Shown here in pieces: positions 1 to 9,357 of a stretch of DNA of 64,000 nt (positions within the stretch are counted from its first letter, which is position 1; each line of letters opens with the position of its first letter). Below the pieces are notes generated by a model. That model was given only the letters and a program-made list of their open reading frames with translations. It was not told the origin of the DNA and ran no database searches. The DNA is from Pseudomonadota bacterium (GTDB lineage: Bacteria > Pseudomonadota > Gammaproteobacteria > Burkholderiales > Burkholderiaceae_C): assembly GCA_018241265.1 (NCBI GenBank), contig JAFEEF010000068.1, positions 100,441 to 164,440 of the forward strand, in the 5' to 3' direction. The position numbers and the translations under genes are program-made.

Positions 1-2
1 CG

Positions 3-401
3 TGGACGCGCGGCAACTTCGTCGACTCGCTCGCCGCCGGCTACGACGCGCGCGTGCTGCACGATGCGCAGGGCGGCGTGGTCGGCTACCTGGTGGCGAT
101 GGCCGGCGTCGACGAGATGCATCTGCTCAACGTCACGGTGGCGCCGCTCGCGCAGGGCGAAGGCCATGCGCGGCGCCTGTTCGATGCGCTGGTCGCGATC
201 TGCCGCGGACGCGGCGCCACGCGCCTCTGGCTCGAGGTGCGCGAGAGCAACCTGCGGGCACGCGAGATCTATCGCCACTGGCGCTTCAGCGAGGTCGGCC
301 GACGCAGGGGCTACTACCCGGCCGACCAGGGACGGCGCGAAGATGCGATCGTCATGAGCCTGGCGATCACGGCGAGGGGAGGCGGCGATGCGCTGGACTG
401 A
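3..401 (+). CDS. rimI: Ribosomal protein bS18/uS5-type N-acetyltransferase RimI, 5' end missing
   Basis: GNAT-fold N-acetyltransferase, expected to acetylate the N-terminal residue of ribosomal protein S18. The reading frame is already open at base 3, so the start lies left of the window; about 132 C-terminal residues are visible. The acetyl-CoA core shows as LNVTVAPLAQGEGHARRL, followed by the WLEVRESNLRAREIY strand-helix typical of RimI, with a C-terminal tail ending ITARGGGDALD. The stop overlaps the start of the uracil-DNA glycosylase gene by 14 bases, and a rimI-udg pairing is common in betaproteobacteria. The internal ATG at 54 is not the start, because conserved GNAT sequence continues upstream of it. 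Confidence 0.88.
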   Translation, partial: WTRGNFVDSLAAGYDARVLHDAQGGVVGYLVAMAGVDEMHLLNVTVAPLAQGEGHARRLFDALVAICRGRGATRLWLEVRESNLRAREIYRHWRFSEVGRRRGYYPADQGRREDAIVMSLAITARGGGDALD

Positions 402-1158
402 ACGCCGGCAGGCGATGCTGCGCGAGATGGGGCTGCGCGTCTGGAGCGCGCCGGCCGCTGCGGACGACGGCGGTGCCGACGTGGCGATCGCCGAAGCGCC
501 GGCGCCGGCGGCGGCGCCCGAGCCGCGGCAGCCCGCGGCGGTTCGGTCGCCGTCACGCCTGCCGCCCCACCTGCCGCAGATCGCCGAGCTCGACTGGCCC
601 GAGCTGCGCGCCGCGGTCGTCGCGTGCCGCGCCTGTCGGTTGTGCGACGGCCGGCGCCAGACCGTGTTCGGCGTCGGCAACGAGCGTGCGCACTGGATGA
701 TCGTCGGCGAGGCGCCCGGCGAGCAGGAGGACAAGCAGGGCGAGCCCTTCGTCGGCAAGTCGGGGCAGCTGCTCGACAACATGCTGCGCGCGATCGGCCT
801 GACGCGCGCGCCGGCCGAGCCGGCGCGGCAGGTCTACATCGCCAACACGATCAAGTGCCGGCCGCCCGGCAACCGCAACCCCGAGACCGACGAGCTCGCG
901 CAGTGCGAGCCGTACCTGATCCGCCAGATCCAGCTCGTGCAGCCGAAGATCATCCTCGCGATGGGACGCTTCGCGGTGCAGAGCCTGCTGCGCACCAGCG
1001 AGCCGATCGGCCGGCTGCGCGGCCGCGTGCACCGCTACGAAGGCGTGCCGCTGGTCGTGACCTACCACCCGGCCTACCTGCTGCGCAACCTGCCGGACAA
1101 GGCGCGCGCCTGGGACGACCTGTGCCTCGCGGTCGAGACCGCGCAGGCCGCGGGCTGA
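388..1158 (+). CDS. Uracil-DNA glycosylase, family 4 (iron-sulfur type)
   Basis: Removes uracil from DNA to start base-excision repair. The protein is 256 aa. Residues 1-70 are a low-complexity Ala/Pro linker, longer than in minimal family-4 enzymes. The catalytic domain follows, with clustered cysteines C80, C83 and C86 (CRACRLC) that fit half of the 4Fe-4S site. The active-site loop GEAPGEQEDKQGEPFVG begins near residue 107, then NTIKCRPPGNRNP, and a C-terminal TYHPAYLLRN motif. The ATG at 388 lies inside the end of rimI, indicating translational coupling. The family assignment is secure; the linker function is unknown. Confidence 0.93.
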   Translation: MRWTERRQAMLREMGLRVWSAPAAADDGGADVAIAEAPAPAAAPEPRQPAAVRSPSRLPPHLPQIAELDWPELRAAVVACRACRLCDGRRQTVFGVGNERAHWMIVGEAPGEQEDKQGEPFVGKSGQLLDNMLRAIGLTRAPAEPARQVYIANTIKCRPPGNRNPETDELAQCEPYLIRQIQLVQPKIILAMGRFAVQSLLRTSEPIGRLRGRVHRYEGVPLVVTYHPAYLLRNLPDKARAWDDLCLAVETAQAAG

Positions 1159-1187
1159 GCGCCGCCCGGTCCTCGCGTTGCCGCGCC

Positions 1188-3620
1188 ATGCTCGCGACGC
1201 CGCCCGCCCCCTGGAGCGACGCCTGGTGCAGCGCGTGGTGCGACGCCTTGCCCGGCATGGCGCTGCTGCTCGATGCGAGCGGCGCGGCGCATCATGCGAA
1301 TCCGGCACTGGCCGAGTTCGCCGGCCAGCCGGGCACCGCGATGCTCGGGCACGGCTGGCAGGCGATCGTCGGCCCGCCATCGCGCGGCGCGCTGCTGACC
1401 GCGCTCCAGGAAGGCGCCGACTTCGCGATGCCGGTCGAGCTGCGCGGCCCCGAAGCGCGCAGCGGCTGGTACGACGGCGCCGGGCGCTGGCTGCCCGGCC
1501 AGGCGCGCTGCCTGCTGCTGCTGCGCGACGTCGGCGCGAGCGCGCTGGCCGAAGCGACCGCGCAGGCCGGCCTGTTCCGGCTGCTCGCGAACAACGTGCC
1601 GGTGCTGATCGCCTACTACCGCGCGCTCGACTACCGCTGCCAGTTCGCGAACCGCCAGTACGCCGAGACCTTCGGCTTCGACGAGCACACGATCGTCGGC
1701 CGCACCGTCGCCGAAGTCATCGGCGATCCGGCCGCGCGCCTGATCCAGCCCGAGATCGAGGCGGTTCAAGGGCACGGCAAACCCGTCACCTACGAACGCG
1801 TGCTGTCGATGCCGGACGGCGGCTCGCGCTGGATCGAGGTGCACCTCGTGCCGCACATCGACGAGCAGCACGAGACCGTGGGTGCGTTCGTGCTGATCTC
1901 CGACATCACCAAGCACCGCCTGGCCGAACGTGCGGTGCGCGAGTCGGAGGAGCGGCTCGCGAAGTTCATGCAGGCGAGCGCCGAAGGCATCGTGTTCCAT
2001 CGCGACGGCATCATCACCGACGCCAATCCGCCGCTCTGCCGGCTCCTCGACTACGCGCTGGACGAGCTGCTCGGCCAGCGCGCGCTCGACTTCATCGCGC
2101 CGGACGAGGTGCCCAAGGTCGCCGCGGTGATGACGTCGGGCCAGGAGCTGACCTACGAGACCGCCGTGCTCGATCGGCACGGCGAGCGCGTCCCGGTCGA
2201 GTTCATCGTCCGCACGATGCTGCGCAACGGCGAGCGCATGCGCATGACGATCGTGCGCGACATCCGCGACCGCCATGCGGCGCAGGCGCGCATCCACCAC
2301 CTGGCGCACCACGACGCGCTGACCGGCCTGCCGAACCGCGCATCGTTCATGGACCGCCTGGCCGACGCGATGACCGCGGCGCGCACGAGCGGCACGCCGC
2401 TCGCGGTGCTGTTCATCGACCTCGATCACTTCAAGCGCGTCAACGACTCGCTCGGCCATCTGGTCGGCGATGCGCTGCTGCGCACCGTCACCGAACGCAT
2501 CCGCGCGTCGCTGCGCTCGACCGATCTCGTCGCGCGCTTCGGCGGCGACGAGTTCATGGCGCTGCTGCCCAGGCTCGCCGCGCCGCCGCGCCACCGCGCC
2601 GATGCCGAAGAGGTGGCGCGCAAGCTGCTCGTCGCGATCGAGGCACCGGTGCAGGCCGAGGGCCGGCCGATCTCGGTGACGCCGTCGGTCGGCATCGCGC
2701 TCTATCCGGGCGACGGCCAGAGCGCCGACGACCTGATCCAGCACGCCGATTCGGCGATGTACCAGGCCAAGGCGCGCGGCCGTGCGAACTACCAGTTCTT
2801 CGATCCGTATCGCGTCGATACCGCCTATGCCGCGCTCGTCATCGAGGGAGAGCTGGCGCAGGCGCTCGAACGCGGCGAGTTCGAGCTGCACTTCCAGCCG
2901 CTCGCGCGCGCCGCCGACGGCGCGATCACCGGCGCCGAAGCGCTGATCCGCTGGAACCATCCGCAGCGGGGCCTGTTGCTGCCGGACGCCTTCATCCCGG
3001 TCGCCGAGCAGCAGCGCCTGATGCTGCCGATCGGCCAATGGGTGCTGCGCGAGGCCGCGGCCTGCGCGATGCGTTGGCATGCGCAAGGCCTAGGCATCGC
3101 GACGGTCGCCGTGAACCTGTCGTCGGTGCAGTTCCAGTCGATCGGCTTCGTCGATGCGGTCGCGCAGGTGCTGCCGCGCGACGGCATCGGCGAAGGGCTG
3201 ATCGAACTCGAGCTCACCGAGCGCATGCTGATGGACGACCTGCCCGAGGTGAAGTGGCGCCTGGACCGCCTGAAGGCGCTCGGGCTGCGCATCTCGATCG
3301 ACGATTTCGGCACCGGCTACTCGTCGCTCGCGCACCTGAAAGAGCTGCCCATCGACAAGCTGAAGATCGACCGCTCGTTCGTCAAGGACCTGCCGCACGA
3401 CCACGACTCCTGCGCGATCACGCGCGCGGTGATCCAGCTCGGCAAGAGCCTCGGCCTGGCGGTCCTCGCCGAAGGCGTCGAGACGGACACGCAGCGCGCC
3501 TACCTCGCGGCCCAGGGCTGCGACGAAGTGCAGGGACTGCTGATCAGCGGGCCGCTGAGCGGCGCGGGGTTCGAGGCTTTCCTGGCGCGCCGCCACCCGA
3601 CCCGGGCGACGGCGGCGTGA
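1188..3620 (+). CDS. PAS-PAS-PAS-GGDEF-EAL cyclic-di-GMP signalling protein
   Basis: A bifunctional candidate for making and degrading the second messenger c-di-GMP. It is 810 aa from the ATG at 1188, 29 bases after the glycosylase stop; the open frame extends further left but only as antisense-type coding. Three PAS-like regions fill roughly residues 15-375. The GGDEF domain carries the intact motif FGGDEF (G452-F456). The EAL domain keeps EAL at 584-586, ELTERMLMDD and DDFGTGYSSL, so both activities look intact. There is no obvious transmembrane segment, so it is probably a cytosolic sensor. Which activity dominates, and the PAS ligand, cannot be told from sequence. Confidence 0.92.
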   Translation: MLATPPAPWSDAWCSAWCDALPGMALLLDASGAAHHANPALAEFAGQPGTAMLGHGWQAIVGPPSRGALLTALQEGADFAMPVELRGPEARSGWYDGAGRWLPGQARCLLLLRDVGASALAEATAQAGLFRLLANNVPVLIAYYRALDYRCQFANRQYAETFGFDEHTIVGRTVAEVIGDPAARLIQPEIEAVQGHGKPVTYERVLSMPDGGSRWIEVHLVPHIDEQHETVGAFVLISDITKHRLAERAVRESEERLAKFMQASAEGIVFHRDGIITDANPPLCRLLDYALDELLGQRALDFIAPDEVPKVAAVMTSGQELTYETAVLDRHGERVPVEFIVRTMLRNGERMRMTIVRDIRDRHAAQARIHHLAHHDALTGLPNRASFMDRLADAMTAARTSGTPLAVLFIDLDHFKRVNDSLGHLVGDALLRTVTERIRASLRSTDLVARFGGDEFMALLPRLAAPPRHRADAEEVARKLLVAIEAPVQAEGRPISVTPSVGIALYPGDGQSADDLIQHADSAMYQAKARGRANYQFFDPYRVDTAYAALVIEGELAQALERGEFELHFQPLARAADGAITGAEALIRWNHPQRGLLLPDAFIPVAEQQRLMLPIGQWVLREAAACAMRWHAQGLGIATVAVNLSSVQFQSIGFVDAVAQVLPRDGIGEGLIELELTERMLMDDLPEVKWRLDRLKALGLRISIDDFGTGYSSLAHLKELPIDKLKIDRSFVKDLPHDHDSCAITRAVIQLGKSLGLAVLAEGVETDTQRAYLAAQGCDEVQGLLISGPLSGAGFEAFLARRHPTRATAA

Positions 3621-3648
3621 CGCCCTGCCCGTCGGCGGGTCCGCACGT

Positions 3649-4788
3649 TCACAGCGCGCGCCGCAGGCGCCGGGCCGCAGCGTCCGCGATGGCGGCGAGC
3701 CAGGCGCTGCCGGCGGCGAGCTGTTCTGCGCTCAGCGTACGCACCCACGCGAGGTGCGGCAGGCCGGGCTCGTGTTCGACCAGGCCGGCGGGCGCGACGG
3801 ACTCGTCGGCGACCAGCGCGGCGACATCGATCGTCTGCCGGCCGCCGCAGTAGTCGGCAAGGCGCTTCAGGCGCTCCTGCAGCCCGGCGTCGAACACGTC
3901 GACCGCGGCCTCGAGCGTCTCGGGCCGAGCTTCGCCGGCGGCCGAATCCGGATGCGCGCGGCGCACCTGCCGCACCTGCCGGTACCAGGCGCGCAACGCG
4001 GCGAGTTGGCCGACATAACGCAGGTTGGCCTCGACCTTGGCTTCGGAGCGCGTCGGCCGGCTCGCGCGGTCGTACGAGGTGTCGACCTGGCGCACGCCGG
4101 CATGCACGAGGCGCCCGGCCGCGACATCCGAACGCAGGATCTGCCCGGCCGCCGTGACCGCGCCGTAGCCGACGCTGCGCGGCCCGACGAGGCCGCTCAG
4201 GCCGCCGACGAAGATGCGCTCCTCGCGCAGGAACACGCCCTGCACGACATCGCCGACGAGCGACGGCGTCGCCTTGTCGCCGCGCACGCCGGCCGGCGTG
4301 AAATTGAAATGGATGAAGCCGCTGCCGACTTCGCTGTGCTCGTCGCGCGAGCGGCCGCCCGCGACCAGCAGATCGCAGGCGTTGATGATCGAGCCCAAGG
4401 TCACGTAGCTCAGCAGGATCGTGTGCTTCAGGCCGACCGCATGCGCGACCGACGCCTCTTCCTCGAGCAGCGTCGCCGGCCGCACATGCGTCGAGCCGCC
4501 GAGCTTGGCCCTGGGCAGCAGCACCGAGCCGGCGACGTAGCCGCTGCCGACCTCGCAGCCGGCGTCGAGCACGCTGTCGACCAGGGTCGCCGGCCCTTCG
4601 CTGCCGACCACCGCGCCGGCTGCGACATAGGTCTTCGCACCGACCAGCCGCGCGCCGGGATAGAGCGCTGCGCCGGGTTCGAGGCGCTCGAGGCGCACCG
4701 TGCGGTCGACGTAGACCGATGCCGGATCGGGCAGCTCCAGGCCGCGCTCGCGCAGCGCCGCCGGATCGTGCGGGCCGGTGAGCTTCAT
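3649..4788 (-). CDS. Left-handed beta-helix protein, GlmU acetyltransferase-like
   Basis: 379 aa. Residues 20-240 show hexapeptide-type repeats of a left-handed parallel beta helix. The stretch AVGLKHTILLSYVTLGSIIN resembles the acetyl-CoA/substrate segment of GlmU, and GSGFIHFNFTPAGVRGDK sits where GlmU has its TCNYDG loop. The C-terminal 140 residues are helical and unlike GlmU. Its start overlaps the stop of the truncated GlmU-like gene by four bases (ATGA), so the two are translationally coupled and probably act together on nucleotide-sugar or glucosamine-phosphate chemistry. Whether it acetylates glucosamine-1-phosphate is inference; a purely structural or regulatory role is possible. 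Confidence 0.7.
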   Translation of the reverse strand: MKLTGPHDPAALRERGLELPDPASVYVDRTVRLERLEPGAALYPGARLVGAKTYVAAGAVVGSEGPATLVDSVLDAGCEVGSGYVAGSVLLPRAKLGGSTHVRPATLLEEEASVAHAVGLKHTILLSYVTLGSIINACDLLVAGGRSRDEHSEVGSGFIHFNFTPAGVRGDKATPSLVGDVVQGVFLREERIFVGGLSGLVGPRSVGYGAVTAAGQILRSDVAAGRLVHAGVRQVDTSYDRASRPTRSEAKVEANLRYVGQLAALRAWYRQVRQVRRAHPDSAAGEARPETLEAAVDVFDAGLQERLKRLADYCGGRQTIDVAALVADESVAPAGLVEHEPGLPHLAWVRTLSAEQLAAGSAWLAAIADAAARRLRRAL

Positions 4789-5738
4789 GCGCCGCGCCGC
4801 CGCGTGTACGGCTCGACCACGCTGCCGGGCGCGATGCGCGCGTCGGCGATCAGGCTGTAGGCGCCGACCTGCACGCCGTCGCCGAGCTCGACCTGGCCTT
4901 CGAAGATGCAGCCGACGTCGATGTCGACGTCGCTGCCGCAGACGAGCTCGCCGCGGATGTCGATGCGCGCCGGATCGGCGAGCCGCACGCCGGCTTCCAT
5001 CAGCACGTCGGCGCGCCGGCGTTGCAGGCGCCGCTCGAGCTCGGCGAGCTGCAGCGGGCTGTTGACGCCCAGCACCTCGATCTCGCTCGCCGCCTTCGCC
5101 GACGTGACGCCGATGCCGTCGGCCACCGCCATCGCGACGATGTCGGTCAGGTAGTACTCGCCCTGCTTGTTGTCGTTGCGCAGCGCCGCGAGCCAGCGCT
5201 TCAGCGGCGCGGTCGGCGCGGCCATCACGCCGGTGTAGATCTCGCGCAGTCGGCGCTGCTCGGGCGTCGCGTCCTTCTCCTCGACGATGCCGACGATGCC
5301 GTCGCCTCGCCGCACGATGCGGCCGTAGCCGGTCGGATCGGCGAGGTCGACGGTCAGGAGCGCCAGCCGCTCGCCGGCGCAGGCGGCGATCAACCCACGG
5401 ATCGTGTCGACTTCGATCAACGGAACGTCGCCGTTGAGGATCAACGTGATGCCGGCGTCGTGCAGCTCGGGCACCGCCTGCTGCACGGCGTGGCCGGTGC
5501 CGAGCTGCGGCTGCTGGCGCACGAAGCGCAGGCCGGGCGCACGCACCGCGGCTTCGACCTGTTCGGCGCCATGCCCGGTGATCACGATGATGCGAGGACT
5601 TTCGGCCAACGCCGCGGCGGTCGTCAGGACATGCTGCAATAGGCTCCTGCCGGCGAGCCGGTGCAGCACCTTCGGCCGCGCCGACTTCATCCGCGTGCCC
5701 TTGCCCGCGGCCATGATCACGATGTCCAGAGCCGTCAT
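4785..5738 (-). CDS. GlmU-like N-acetylglucosamine-1-phosphate uridylyltransferase, C-terminally short
   Basis: Nucleotidyltransferase expected to make UDP-GlcNAc. 317 aa against about 455 for full GlmU. The N-terminal domain is complete: IMAAGKGTRMKSARPKVLH, GTGHAVQQAVP, LNGDVPL, DPTGYGRIVR, NDNKQGEYYLTD and a GVNSPLQLAELER linker. Only about four turns of the beta helix follow before the stop, so the acetyltransferase active site is absent. The start at 5738 is fixed by a strong AAGGAGG site seven bases upstream. The next gene encodes another beta-helix protein that could supply the missing half. A full-length GlmU may exist elsewhere in the genome. Confidence 0.8.
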   Translation of the reverse strand: MTALDIVIMAAGKGTRMKSARPKVLHRLAGRSLLQHVLTTAAALAESPRIIVITGHGAEQVEAAVRAPGLRFVRQQPQLGTGHAVQQAVPELHDAGITLILNGDVPLIEVDTIRGLIAACAGERLALLTVDLADPTGYGRIVRRGDGIVGIVEEKDATPEQRRLREIYTGVMAAPTAPLKRWLAALRNDNKQGEYYLTDIVAMAVADGIGVTSAKAASEIEVLGVNSPLQLAELERRLQRRRADVLMEAGVRLADPARIDIRGELVCGSDVDIDVGCIFEGQVELGDGVQVGAYSLIADARIAPGSVVEPYTRRRGA

Positions 5739-6615
5739 GCGTCCCTCCTTGTCGAGGTTCGCGATTATCGCGATGCTCGCCGCCATGCTGGCGTTGCTCG
5801 GGGGCTGCAGCGCGGTGCGTTTCGCCTACGACCGTGCACCGGTTCTCGTTTACTGGTGGCTCGACGGCTATGTCGATTTCGACGATGCGCAGAAGCCGCG
5901 CGTGCGCGCCGCGATCGCCGGCTGGTTCGCGTGGCATCGGCGCAGCCAGCTGGTCGACTATGCCGACCTGCTGGCGCGGGCCGAAACCGAGGCGCTCGCC
6001 GACACGACACCCGAACGCGCCTGCCAGTGGTGGCACGAACTCCAACGACGCGTCGACGCCGCCACGGACGCGCTCGCCGGCCCGGCGGCCGAACTGGTCG
6101 TGACGTTGACGCCGGCGCAGATCGACCACATCGAGCGCCGCTATGCGCGCTACAACGACGACTTCCGCGACGACTTCCTGCAACAGGACGCGGCCGAGCG
6201 GCGCGAGGCCACCGAGAAGCGCACCTTCGAACGCGCCCAGATGCTGTATGGCCGTCTCGACGACGGCCAGCGGACTGTCGTGCGGCAACTGCTCGCCGAG
6301 TCGCCGTTCGATCCCGAGGCGTGGTTCGCCGAGCGGCGCTACCGCCAGCAGGAGGCACTGCAGGCGATGCGGCGGCTCGTGGCCGACCATGCGTCGCGCG
6401 ACGAGGCCGAGGCGGCACTGCGCGTCTACTTTGCACACATGAAGGAATCGCCGCGCGAGGCCTACCGCGCCTACCAGACCGAGCTCACCCGCTACAACTG
6501 CGCGTTCACGGCGCGCCTGCACAACCGGACCACGGCGGCGCAGCGCCAGGCCGCGGTGCGCAAGCTCAAGGGCTGGGAAAGCGATCTGCGCGCGCTCGCG
6601 GCCGCGACGCCGTGA
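5737..6615 (+). CDS. DUF6279-type lipoprotein
   Basis: 292 aa. A short basic N-terminus (RPSLSR) and hydrophobic segment end in the lipobox LLGGC with the lipidated cysteine at residue 24, so this is an exported lipoprotein. The mature part is helical and rich in charged residues and Trp/Tyr, with SVRFAYDRAPVLVYWW-like sequence just after the lipobox, characteristic of the DUF6279 family; function unknown. The ATG at 5737 overlaps the divergent GlmU start codon (shared CATG). The in-frame TTG at 5749 is an alternative. The ATG at 5773 would leave no basic n-region and is less likely. Confidence 0.72.
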   Translation: MRPSLSRFAIIAMLAAMLALLGGCSAVRFAYDRAPVLVYWWLDGYVDFDDAQKPRVRAAIAGWFAWHRRSQLVDYADLLARAETEALADTTPERACQWWHELQRRVDAATDALAGPAAELVVTLTPAQIDHIERRYARYNDDFRDDFLQQDAAERREATEKRTFERAQMLYGRLDDGQRTVVRQLLAESPFDPEAWFAERRYRQQEALQAMRRLVADHASRDEAEAALRVYFAHMKESPREAYRAYQTELTRYNCAFTARLHNRTTAAQRQAAVRKLKGWESDLRALAAATP

Positions 6616-6630
6616 ACGTGGTGCACATCC

Positions 6631-7242
6631 TCAAGGCGAATGCGGCAGCTCGATCGTGACGGTGCGCGGATTGATGCCCGGGGTCGGGAAGTCCTTCATC
6701 GCGGCCTCGTACATCGCCGGCAACACGCCATCGGCGAACGACGGCGTGTTGCTGTCGTTGACCGCATGCGCTTCGTACAGCGCCTGGCCGGTCTTGCGGT
6801 CGCGGATCAGCACCGCGACCTCGCGCTGGTAGCTGTACGGGTCGTAGTAGGCCGGCGGTCCGAACCAGCCCGGCCACATCCCGCGATGGCGGAATCCCGG
6901 CCCGTGCCAGTAGCCGCCCGGCCCCCAGAACGGATCGTCGAACGGCCAGCGCTCGTTGGCCGACGTGCGCGCGCCGACCTGCACGCTGAACTCGGCGCTC
7001 GCCGGATCGGCGGCCAGCGTGAAGCCGGCCGCGTCGATCGCCGGCCGCGCCGCGTTCTCGAGCTGCTGTTGCTGCTCGGGCCGCGCCTGCTGCGACGGCA
7101 GCCGCTCGAACGCATAGCCGGCGGGCTTGCGGCCGGCCGGCCATTGGCTGTAGGTCGAGACGTCGTTGTCGAGGCTGTGCAGGTTGGCGCAGCCCGCCAG
7201 CGCCAGCGCAGCGAGCGCCGATGCGAGTGCCTTCGTCGTCAT
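6631..7242 (-). CDS. DUF4136 domain lipoprotein
   Basis: 203 aa. Signal sequence with lipobox LALAGC (Cys at 18), followed by a DUF4136-type domain: [10 protein letters not shown] near residue 48, a Gly/Pro/Trp-rich loop ([12 protein letters not shown]), then [23 protein letters not shown]4136 proteins are envelope lipoproteins of unknown function. Its start codon overlaps the ttcA stop by four bases, so it is the distal gene of the pteridine reductase-folB-ttcA operon, although nothing suggests a shared function. Confidence 0.85.
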   Translation of the reverse strand: MTTKALASALAALALAGCANLHSLDNDVSTYSQWPAGRKPAGYAFERLPSQQARPEQQQQLENAARPAIDAAGFTLAADPASAEFSVQVGARTSANERWPFDDPFWGPGGYWHGPGFRHRGMWPGWFGPPAYYDPYSYQREVAVLIRDRKTGQALYEAHAVNDSNTPSFADGVLPAMYEAAMKDFPTPGINPRTVTIELPHSP

Positions 7243-8180
7243 GCGGATTCCGGTAGCCGTGCGGACGGATGGAATGCGATCGGTTGCGCCGCCGGCTCGG
7301 CGCCGCTCGCGCAATCGTCATCGGCATCGAAGGCGCGGTCGCCGTCCGGGTTCGCCACGCCGGTCGTTTGGAGCGCGGCGAACGGATAGAGGTTCCGGTC
7401 CATCAGGTGCGACGGCACGACATGCGCCATCGCCGACGCCATGTTGTCGACGCGGCCGGGGAACTGCCGGTCCCATTCGCGCAGCAGCCGCTTGACCTGC
7501 ACGCGCTGCAGGTTGTCCTGGCTGCCGCAGAGCGTGCACGGGATGATCGGGAATTCGCGGTGCGCCGCCCAGCGCTCGAGGTCGACCTCGGGCACGTAGG
7601 CCAGCGGCCGGATCACGATGTTCCTGCCGTCGTCGCTGACGAGCTTGGCCGGCATGCCCTTCAGCCGCGCGCCGAAGAACATGTTCATCAGAAGCGTCTG
7701 CAGCATGTCGTCGCGGTGGTGGCCGAGCGCGATCTTGGTCGCGCCGAGCTCGCCGGCGACGCGGTACAGGATGCCGCGGCGCAGCCGCGAGCACAGGCTG
7801 CACATCGTCTTGCCTTCGGGCACGAGGCGCTTGACGATCGAATAGGTGTCCTGCTCGATGATGCGGAACGGCACGCCGAGCTTCGTCAGGTATTCGGGCA
7901 GCACGTGCTCCGGAAAGCCGGGCTGCTTCTGGTCGAGGTTGACCGCGACGATCTCGAACGGCACCGGCGCGCGGCGCCGCAGGTTCAGCAGGATGTCGAG
8001 CAGCGCATGGCTGTCCTTGCCGCCGGACAGGCACACCATCACCTTGTCGCCGGCCTCGATCATGTTGTAGTCGACGATCGCCTGGCCGACGAGGCGGTGC
8101 AGCCGCTTCGACAGCTTGTGCATCTCGACCGAAGGCTTCGCCGTCCGGGCCGGCGAGACGGACTCGAGCAATGCGCTCAT
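7239..8180 (-). CDS. ttcA: tRNA 2-thiocytidine(32) synthetase TtcA
   Basis: Thiolates cytidine 32 of some tRNAs using ATP and an iron-sulfur cluster. 313 aa. The PP-loop ATPase motif SGGKDS lies at 52-57. Paired cysteine motifs [11 protein letters not shown] and CTLCGS match Ttc[18 protein letters not shown] is the usual family signature. The C-terminal 30 residues are variable and acidic. The start overlaps the stop of folB by four bases, forming an ATGA-coupled operon. Confidence 0.96.
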   Translation of the reverse strand: MSALLESVSPARTAKPSVEMHKLSKRLHRLVGQAIVDYNMIEAGDKVMVCLSGGKDSHALLDILLNLRRRAPVPFEIVAVNLDQKQPGFPEHVLPEYLTKLGVPFRIIEQDTYSIVKRLVPEGKTMCSLCSRLRRGILYRVAGELGATKIALGHHRDDMLQTLLMNMFFGARLKGMPAKLVSDDGRNIVIRPLAYVPEVDLERWAAHREFPIIPCTLCGSQDNLQRVQVKRLLREWDRQFPGRVDNMASAMAHVVPSHLMDRNLYPFAALQTTGVANPDGDRAFDADDDCASGAEPAAQPIAFHPSARLPESA

Positions 8181-8575
8181 GACACGGACTCCTTGATGCC
8201 GAACACCTCGCAGCCGACCGCGGCGCAATCGGGATAGACGTCGGGCTTTTCGGTCGAGACGCGCGCCGCCAGCACCTTCGGATGCGCCAGCATGCGGGCG
8301 AGCAGGTCGTCGCACAGCGTTTCCTGCAGGTCGACGTGGCCTTGCGCGGTGCGCTCGGCGATGGTCGTGCGGATGTAGTCGTAGTCGACCACTTCGGCGA
8401 GCCGATCCGCGAGCGGCGTCGAATCGGCGAGCGGTATGTAGAGGTCGACGCTGACGCGCACGCGCTGCGGCGCGAGGCGCTCGTAGTCGTGCGCGCCGAT
8501 CTGCATCTGCACCTCGTAGTCGCGCAGATAGAGGCGCCTGCAGCGCGCCAACCGGTCGTCGAGCAACCCGCTCAT
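8177..8575 (-). CDS. folB: Dihydroneopterin aldolase
   Basis: Cleaves 7,8-dihydroneopterin to 6-hydroxymethyl-dihydropterin in folate synthesis, acting as an oligomer in the cytosol. 132 aa, normal length. The family pattern shows as [33 protein letters not shown] and [12 protein letters not shown], with the C-terminal [12 protein letters not shown] strand carrying the conserved catalytic-type lysine. Located between ttcA and the pteridine-reductase-like SDR with four-base overlaps on both sides. Confidence 0.94.
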   Translation of the reverse strand: MSGLLDDRLARCRRLYLRDYEVQMQIGAHDYERLAPQRVRVSVDLYIPLADSTPLADRLAEVVDYDYIRTTIAERTAQGHVDLQETLCDDLLARMLAHPKVLAARVSTEKPDVYPDCAAVGCEVFGIKESVS

Positions 8576-9339
8576 CGCGCCTCCGCGTCACGCGCCAGGA
8601 ACAGCACGTCGCGCGGCTGGCCGGCGAGGTGCTGGCCGCCGTCGACCAGCAAGGTCGTGCCGGTGATCGCCGGCGATTCGATCAGGAAGCGCACGCTGCG
8701 CGCGATATCGTCCGGCGTCGACGAGCGTGCCAGCGGCGTCAGCTTGCGCACCGCGTCGAACTCGGCCGCCGCCATCGCGTCGGACGGCAAGGTGACGCCC
8801 GGCGCGATGCCGCAGACGCGCAGCCGCGGCGCCAGCGCCTGCGCGAGCATCACCGTCGCGGCCTGCAGCGCGGCCTTGGACAGCGTGTACGAGAAGTAGT
8901 CCGGATTCGGGTTCCAGAGCTTCTGGTCGAGGATGTTGACGACGCAACCCGGCCTGTCCTGCGCGTGCAACGCCTGCGCCAGCAGCACCGCCGGCGCGGT
9001 GTTGGCACGCCAGTGGCGCTCCATCGCCGCGACGCCGAAGGTCGCAGCGCTGTCGAACTCGAACAGCGACGCGTTGTTGACGACCGCGTCGATGCGGCCG
9101 AAGCGCGCCGCGACGGCCGGCACGAGCGCGCGGCAGGCGGCCTCGTCGGCCAGTTCGGCGGCGAACGGCGCCGCCCGCGCGCCCAGCGCTTCGAGCTCGG
9201 CACAGGTCGCCCGCGCCTCCGGCTCGGAGCTGCGGTAGTGCACCGCCACGTCGTGGCCGTGCGCGGCGAGCTCGAGCGCGATCGCGCGGCCGAGCCGCTT
9301 GGCGGCGCCGGTGACGAGCACGACAGGGCGGGACGGCAT
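8572..9339 (-). CDS. Pteridine reductase / FolM-like short-chain dehydrogenase
   Basis: NADPH-dependent SDR, 255 aa. The coenzyme motif is TGAAKRLG, matching the TGxxxRxG form used by pteridine reductases rather than the usual TGxxxGxG. NNAS and YTLSK (catalytic Tyr and Lys) are present. FolM/PTR1-type enzymes reduce dihydromonapterin or dihydrofolate, and location directly upstream of folB fits a pterin role. The ATG at 9339 is 18 bases from the divergent methyltransferase start, so both promoters must overlap coding sequence or lie very close. Substrate is inferred from motif and context. Confidence 0.85.
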   Translation of the reverse strand: MPSRPVVLVTGAAKRLGRAIALELAAHGHDVAVHYRSSEPEARATCAELEALGARAAPFAAELADEAACRALVPAVAARFGRIDAVVNNASLFEFDSAATFGVAAMERHWRANTAPAVLLAQALHAQDRPGCVVNILDQKLWNPNPDYFSYTLSKAALQAATVMLAQALAPRLRVCGIAPGVTLPSDAMAAAEFDAVRKLTPLARSSTPDDIARSVRFLIESPAITGTTLLVDGGQHLAGQPRDVLFLARDAEAR

Positions 9340-9357
9340 GCTTTCTACAATCGAGCC

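Noticed and set aside
4700..4800. Frameshift as cause of the short GlmU
   Set aside because: The stop is cleanly overlapped by an ATG with a coherent new protein, and the second protein is not simply the missing GlmU C-terminus, so a sequencing or mutational frameshift is not the best explanation.
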